Part shown: in pieces, positions 38,373-42,423 of the stretch | Numbering within the stretch: the first letter of the stretch is position 1 | Layout: every line of letters begins with the position of its first letter | Source of the DNA: Myxococcales bacterium | GTDB lineage: Bacteria > Myxococcota_A > Polyangia > Polyangiales > Polyangiaceae | Length of the DNA stretch: 42,423 bases | NCBI GenBank assembly: GCA_023248735.1 | Contig: JAHFDY010000010.1 | Location: 1 to 42,423 of the forward strand | Direction of reading: 5' to 3' | The notes under the pieces: generated by a model | The model's database searches: none | The model's input: only the letters and a program-made list of their open reading frames with translations | Told to the model about the DNA's origin: nothing | Program-made: the position numbers and the translations under genes

Positions 38373-40748
38373 TCAGTTCCGCAATGGCTTGTTGTTCATC
38401 AGCATGTACTGCATGCGCTCTTGGCTCTTCGGCTCGCCGCAGAGGCTGATGAACGCCTCGCACTCGAGCTCGAGCACTTGGTCTTCGGTGACTTCGTGTG
38501 AGCCGCCGCCTCGCCCGCCGCAAAGAACTTCGGCGAGTTTTCGCGCAATTTTTGCGTCGTGTTCGGACGCGTATCCACCTGCAACGAGCGTGTCCACCAT
38601 CATGCTCAATGTGGCGATGCCGCTGTCACCTGGCAAGACGTGCGCGCGTGGAACCGGTGGGTGATAGCCGGCGTTCGCAAGGCCAACGGCGCGTGCTTTG
38701 GCTTCCGTCAAGAGTCTTGTCTTGTCGAACGACACGCCGTCGGTCTGACGGAAGTAGCCGAACTGCTTGGCTTCGACGGCCGAGGTCGCGATTTTGGCGA
38801 GCGCGATATTCTTGAACACTTGCGTTACATATTCAGACGTGATCGCGGCGGTCCCTTCGGGGATCGCTTCGAGTGAACGCCACAAGAGGTTCATCGTGCC
38901 TGCGCCTCCGGGAATGAGGCCGACGCCGACTTCGACGAGACCGGTGTAGGTCTCGCTTGCGGCTTGCAGCGCGTCGCCGCCGAGGCAGAGTTCGAGTCCG
39001 CCGCCGAGCGTCATGCCATAGGGCGCAACGACGACAGGAATGCCGGCGTACTTCATTGCCTGCACAGCGCCTTGGTAGCCCTTCACCATTGAGCGAATCT
39101 GTCCCCACTCCTTTTGGCTCGCGCCCATCAGAACGAGGAACAAATTAGCGCCGACACAGAAGTGGTCTCCCTCGTTGGCCACGACCATCGAGGTGAAGTC
39201 CTTTTCAGCGCGTGCAACCGAGTCGTGGATCATCTTGATCACGTCGGGATCGATGCTGTTGGCCTTGCTCTTGAAGGTGAGACCGAGCACGCCATCGCCG
39301 AGGTCCCATGCCTCTGCGCCATCGTTCTTGAGAACCGCCGACGTGCCCTTGCGGACTTGAGCGAGCGTTGCGTTGCGTGGATCAACCTTGGTTGGAACGT
39401 AAACGCCCTTGACCAAATTGAATGCCGCGCCGTCCTCGCGATAGAAGCTCTTGGCGCCGCTCGCCTTCATCTTCTTAATCGATTCGGGAAGGGCGATGCC
39501 TTCCTTTTCCATGCGTTCGGTCGTGGCAGCGAAGCCGAGTGCGTCCCATGTTTCGAAGGGGCCGAGCTCCCAGTTGTAGCCCCACTTCATGGCATTATCG
39601 ACGGCAGCAACGTCGTCCGCGATCTCGCCCATGCGCCTTGCCGAGTAAGCGAGTGATCGCGAGAGAACCTTCCAGGCAAACTTGCCGGCTGGTCCCTCGT
39701 CGGCGACGAGTTTCCTCACGCGCTCCTTGACGTCTTCGATTTTCGAAAGCGCCTTGGTTACATTTTTGATCGCGTCGTCGCCGCCCTTCGCGCGGTAAGC
39801 GAGCGTCTTCGGATCGAAGGTCTCGATCTGCTTGTTCGCGCCTTTCTTGTAGAAGCCGCTCTTGGTCTTGTCGCCGAGCAGCTTCTTTTCGAGCATCGCA
39901 CTGACGAACGTGGGCAACTTGAAGACGTCGCGCTCCTCGTCGTTCGTCAGGGAGTCGTAACAATTTTTGGCGACGTGCGAGAACGTGTCGAGGCCAACCA
40001 TGTCGGCGGTGCGGAAGCTTGCGCTCTTGGGGTGTCCCATGGGCGAGCCGCTGATGTTGTCGACGTCTTCGGGCGTCAGGCCTTCGTCAACCATCAGGTG
40101 AATCGTGGAGAGCATCGCGTGCACGCCAATGCGATTGCCAATGAAGTTCGGTGTGTCTTTGCCGACAACGATGCCTTTGCCGAGTTGGCTTTCGCCGCAT
40201 TGCACGACGCGTTCAAAGACCGCAGGGTCGGTCTTGGGGCCGGCCACGAGCTCCAAGAGCTTCATGTAGCGAACAGGGTTGAAGAAGTGCATCACAAGGA
40301 AGCGCTTCTGAAAGGTCTCGCTGCGACCCTTCAGCATCTCTTCGATGCGAAGTCCCGACGTGTTCGATGCCACAATTGTCTCAGGTCCGATTACTTTTTC
40401 GAGCTTCTCGAAAAGTGACCGCTTGTGATCCATTTGCTCAATGATCGCCTCGATCACGAGATCGCATTCCGCAAGCTTGCCGAGGTCGTCATCGACGTTG
40501 CCGATGCTGATGAGCTGCGCGTTGCCCTTGTGAAAGAACGCGGCTGGTCGCGATTTCACGGCCTTCTCGAGGCCACCCGCCGCAAAACGATTGCGCGCTT
40601 TGCGATCGCCTTTCTCAGCGTCAGTGAGGTTTGGCGGAACGATATCGAGCAACGTGACGCGGACGCCTGCATTGGCAAAATGGGCTGCGATGCCGCTGCC
40701 CATGACGCCAGCACCGATGACGCCCACACGACGAATGGGACTACTCAT
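38373..40748 (-). CDS. fadN: 3-hydroxyacyl-CoA dehydrogenase / enoyl-CoA hydratase, HAD-first domain order (FadN/YusL-like)
   Basis: N-term RRVGVIGAGVMGSGIAAHFANAGVRVTLLDI...NTSGLRIEEM...MHFFNPVRYMKLLE; C-term crotonase-like YGMTLGGGLELCLGGD. Confidence 0.93.
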   Translation of the reverse strand: MSSPIRRVGVIGAGVMGSGIAAHFANAGVRVTLLDIVPPNLTDAEKGDRKARNRFAAGGLEKAVKSRPAAFFHKGNAQLISIGNVDDDLGKLAECDLVIEAIIEQMDHKRSLFEKLEKVIGPETIVASNTSGLRIEEMLKGRSETFQKRFLVMHFFNPVRYMKLLELVAGPKTDPAVFERVVQCGESQLGKGIVVGKDTPNFIGNRIGVHAMLSTIHLMVDEGLTPEDVDNISGSPMGHPKSASFRTADMVGLDTFSHVAKNCYDSLTNDEERDVFKLPTFVSAMLEKKLLGDKTKSGFYKKGANKQIETFDPKTLAYRAKGGDDAIKNVTKALSKIEDVKERVRKLVADEGPAGKFAWKVLSRSLAYSARRMGEIADDVAAVDNAMKWGYNWELGPFETWDALGFAATTERMEKEGIALPESIKKMKASGAKSFYREDGAAFNLVKGVYVPTKVDPRNATLAQVRKGTSAVLKNDGAEAWDLGDGVLGLTFKSKANSIDPDVIKMIHDSVARAEKDFTSMVVANEGDHFCVGANLFLVLMGASQKEWGQIRSMVKGYQGAVQAMKYAGIPVVVAPYGMTLGGGLELCLGGDALQAASETYTGLVEVGVGLIPGGAGTMNLLWRSLEAIPEGTAAITSEYVTQVFKNIALAKIATSAVEAKQFGYFRQTDGVSFDKTRLLTEAKARAVGLANAGYHPPVPRAHVLPGDSGIATLSMMVDTLVAGGYASEHDAKIARKLAEVLCGGRGGGSHEVTEDQVLELECEAFISLCGEPKSQERMQYMLMNNKPLRN

Positions 40749-40944
40749 GAATCCTCCTCAAACGGAAACGATCAGAAAAACGGGGGCCAAGCTTCTCGTG
40801 GGGGCAGGGCCAGCGCAAGACATTCCAAGGGCGTAGGGCCCCGGTGGCATGCGACAAGGGGCGCGAGCCCACGATCAGCCGTGGTTTTCTGTCACGAGGC
40901 CCGAGGATTTGGCGGGCCTTGTCAATTTGTTGAGGCGGCTTGCG

Positions 40945-41559
40945 TTAGCGCGCGATCGGAACGTCCGTCCCCACTGCTTCGAACGTGACTGTGGACAGCC
41001 AGACCTTTCCGGAACCCGAAAGTCCAAACCCGAAGGCGAACCATTCGGTATCGGTTGGAACGTCGAGGACGCAACTCACGGGCGCAAAGTCGTTCGTTCC
41101 CTTGACGAGTCTCTCATCCATGTTGCACATGCCTGTCGCTCCGTCGTTGAACCTCAGCCAGAGCCAGCCTCCACCACTCGTCGCGGCTTCGGTCTTCATC
41201 TGGGCCGTCATGCGCATGCGCTTGCCTCTGTAAGGCGTGGCCGATCGCGAATCGGGTCGTGCGAAGGCCCACGGGATGTCGTTGTGGCCGTGCTTCGCAA
41301 CCTGTTCGATGCGAGTCGTCGCCTTCCCATCAACCACGACCTGCGTGTCAACGGAAGTGAGAGAGTACAGGTCTGGGTCCTTGCCGGTAAGCCACCAAGT
41401 CGCCGGGTCCTCGGTGAACAGCACTTCGGGGCCTGCCGCGCCAGCATCGAGCGAGCTATGAGGCTTGGGAGTCCCGTCTGGCAATTCCGCAATGCTCCCG
41501 CCGCACGCTAGGAGCAACATACCCCCTGCCGCACACAAGCTAATAAGTGTAAACCGCAT
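40945..41559 (-). CDS. Hypothetical lipoprotein
   Basis: MRFTLISLCAAGGMLLLACGGSIAELPDGT signal/lipobox at internal ATG 41559. The ORF-track N-terminal extension is not signal-like. Confidence 0.7.
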   Translation of the reverse strand: MRFTLISLCAAGGMLLLACGGSIAELPDGTPKPHSSLDAGAAGPEVLFTEDPATWWLTGKDPDLYSLTSVDTQVVVDGKATTRIEQVAKHGHNDIPWAFARPDSRSATPYRGKRMRMTAQMKTEAATSGGGWLWLRFNDGATGMCNMDERLVKGTNDFAPVSCVLDVPTDTEWFAFGFGLSGSGKVWLSTVTFEAVGTDVPIAR

Positions 41560-41696
41560 GTTATTCTCTCCACGTAATAACTCGAACCTTCGCGCCGACT
41601 TCCTTAGCGTTGCTGGAGGTCGCGGCAAAGTGGAGCACGGCACGAACTTACCGGTTAGGTCGCAGAGTCGTCGCAATGTCGTATGCTGCCGCTCAA

Positions 41697-42423
41697 TGCA
41701 CACTGCACGCTTTGCGCTCCTGGCGTTCCTCTTTCCAGCGTCCGCCTTCGCGGCCCAGCCCTTGCGCATCACACAGCTCGTTCCTGGGTACCGCTATTCG
41801 TTCGCGCGCATTTCCGATGGCACCGTCCGCGTTTGGGGGGGACACTCCGATGCCGCGGCGAAGATGAAGCGTTTTACGTTTCCAACCCCGATTGTCGGAT
41901 GGAAGGACGTTGCGCGTCTCGATCCTTCGGGCCTCTGCGCGATTGATCGCGAGGGCGCGATCGAGTGCATGGACGGATCCCCACCGTTGCCGCAACAGGT
42001 GCTCGCAACCGAAACTCGGTGCGCGATGCGCAAGAGCGACCCCGATTGCGGACGAAAAAAGGGCAAATTTGGCGTCGGCGCGACGCACTTCTTTCGAGGT
42101 GGAATTTGCGCCACGCACAAAGACGGAACCGTCAGTTGCCTTGACGATGCGTTGTCGCCCAATGTCCGGGTGCTTCCAGAGGGAGTGGTCTCCCTCCAGG
42201 AGCCTTGCGAGCTGCGATTGGGAGGCGAAGTTCGCTGCGTGGGTAAGCCCGTCATCGACTTCGTCTCGGGTCAAAGGCTCATCGCCGACGCACACGCGTG
42301 CGGAATTCGAACCAACGGGACCGTCGCTTGCTGGCAAGCCCAGGGTCAGTACGGCAGCACAAAAGGCCTCAATCAAGCGCATGACATTGCCATCGTTGCG
42401 GACGCAGTACGCATCGGCATGAG
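41697..42423 (+). CDS. Secreted RCC1-like repeat protein, truncated at window end
   Basis: Manual translation from ATG 41697: MHTARFALLAFLFPASAFAAQPLRITQLVPGYRYSFARISDGTVRVWGGHSD...SGLCAIDREGAIECMDG...GICATHKDGTVSCLDD...HACGIRTNGTVACW. No stop before the window end. Confidence 0.75.

Noticed and set aside
38957-40988. Long plus-strand ORFs across fadN (39114-39656, 39975-40418, 40425-40988)
   Set aside because: Antisense to fadN; no signals or recognisable domains.
41693-42382. 229-aa minus-strand ORF at the window end
   Set aside because: Antisense to the RCC1-like CDS, which has a signal peptide and repeated motifs.
1-42423. CRISPR arrays, transposons, integrases, tRNA or rRNA genes
   Set aside because: I found no direct-repeat/spacer array, no transposase or integrase motif, and no tRNA-like sequence in the intergenic gaps on reading; a tRNAscan/Infernal run would be needed for certainty.

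Overview
GC-rich, gene-dense bacterial chromosomal window. The protein style suggests Myxococcota/Polyangia: many lipoproteins with Asp/Ala/Gly-rich linkers, a Ser/Thr kinase, an FHA-GGDEF protein and a multiheme cytochrome. This lineage call is inference. About 40 CDSs are supportable. No rRNA, tRNA, CRISPR array, transposase or phage signature was seen. Main blocks: (1) a five-gene phosphonate (2-aminoethylphosphonate, AEP) cluster at 2.8-8.7 kb. It encodes a PEP mutase fused to a nucleotidyltransferase-like domain, phosphonopyruvate decarboxylase, AEP transaminase, a CDP-alcohol phosphatidyltransferase and a second nucleotidyltransferase. It looks like a route to a nucleotidyl-activated, lipid- or polymer-linked phosphonate. 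(2) Urease structural genes (fused gamma-beta plus alpha) with no accessory genes nearby. (3) A candidate outer-membrane electron conduit at 20.2-24.6 kb: beta-barrel, 13-CxxCH lipoprotein cytochrome, a small protein and a CX4CH lipoprotein. It is followed by a MarR regulator with a clear candidate operator. (4) comM-recA. (5) A COQ4-like / membrane protein / TetR operon beside a fadN-thiolase beta-oxidation pair, with inverted repeats between the -10 box and the first start codon. (6) Several repeat-built, cysteine-rich lipoproteins. Two CDSs are absent from the supplied ORF track: a 53-aa ORF at 31702-31863(-), and an RCC1-like secreted protein (41697-end) that runs off the window. The strongest candidates for under-described biology are the phosphonate cluster and the cytochrome conduit.
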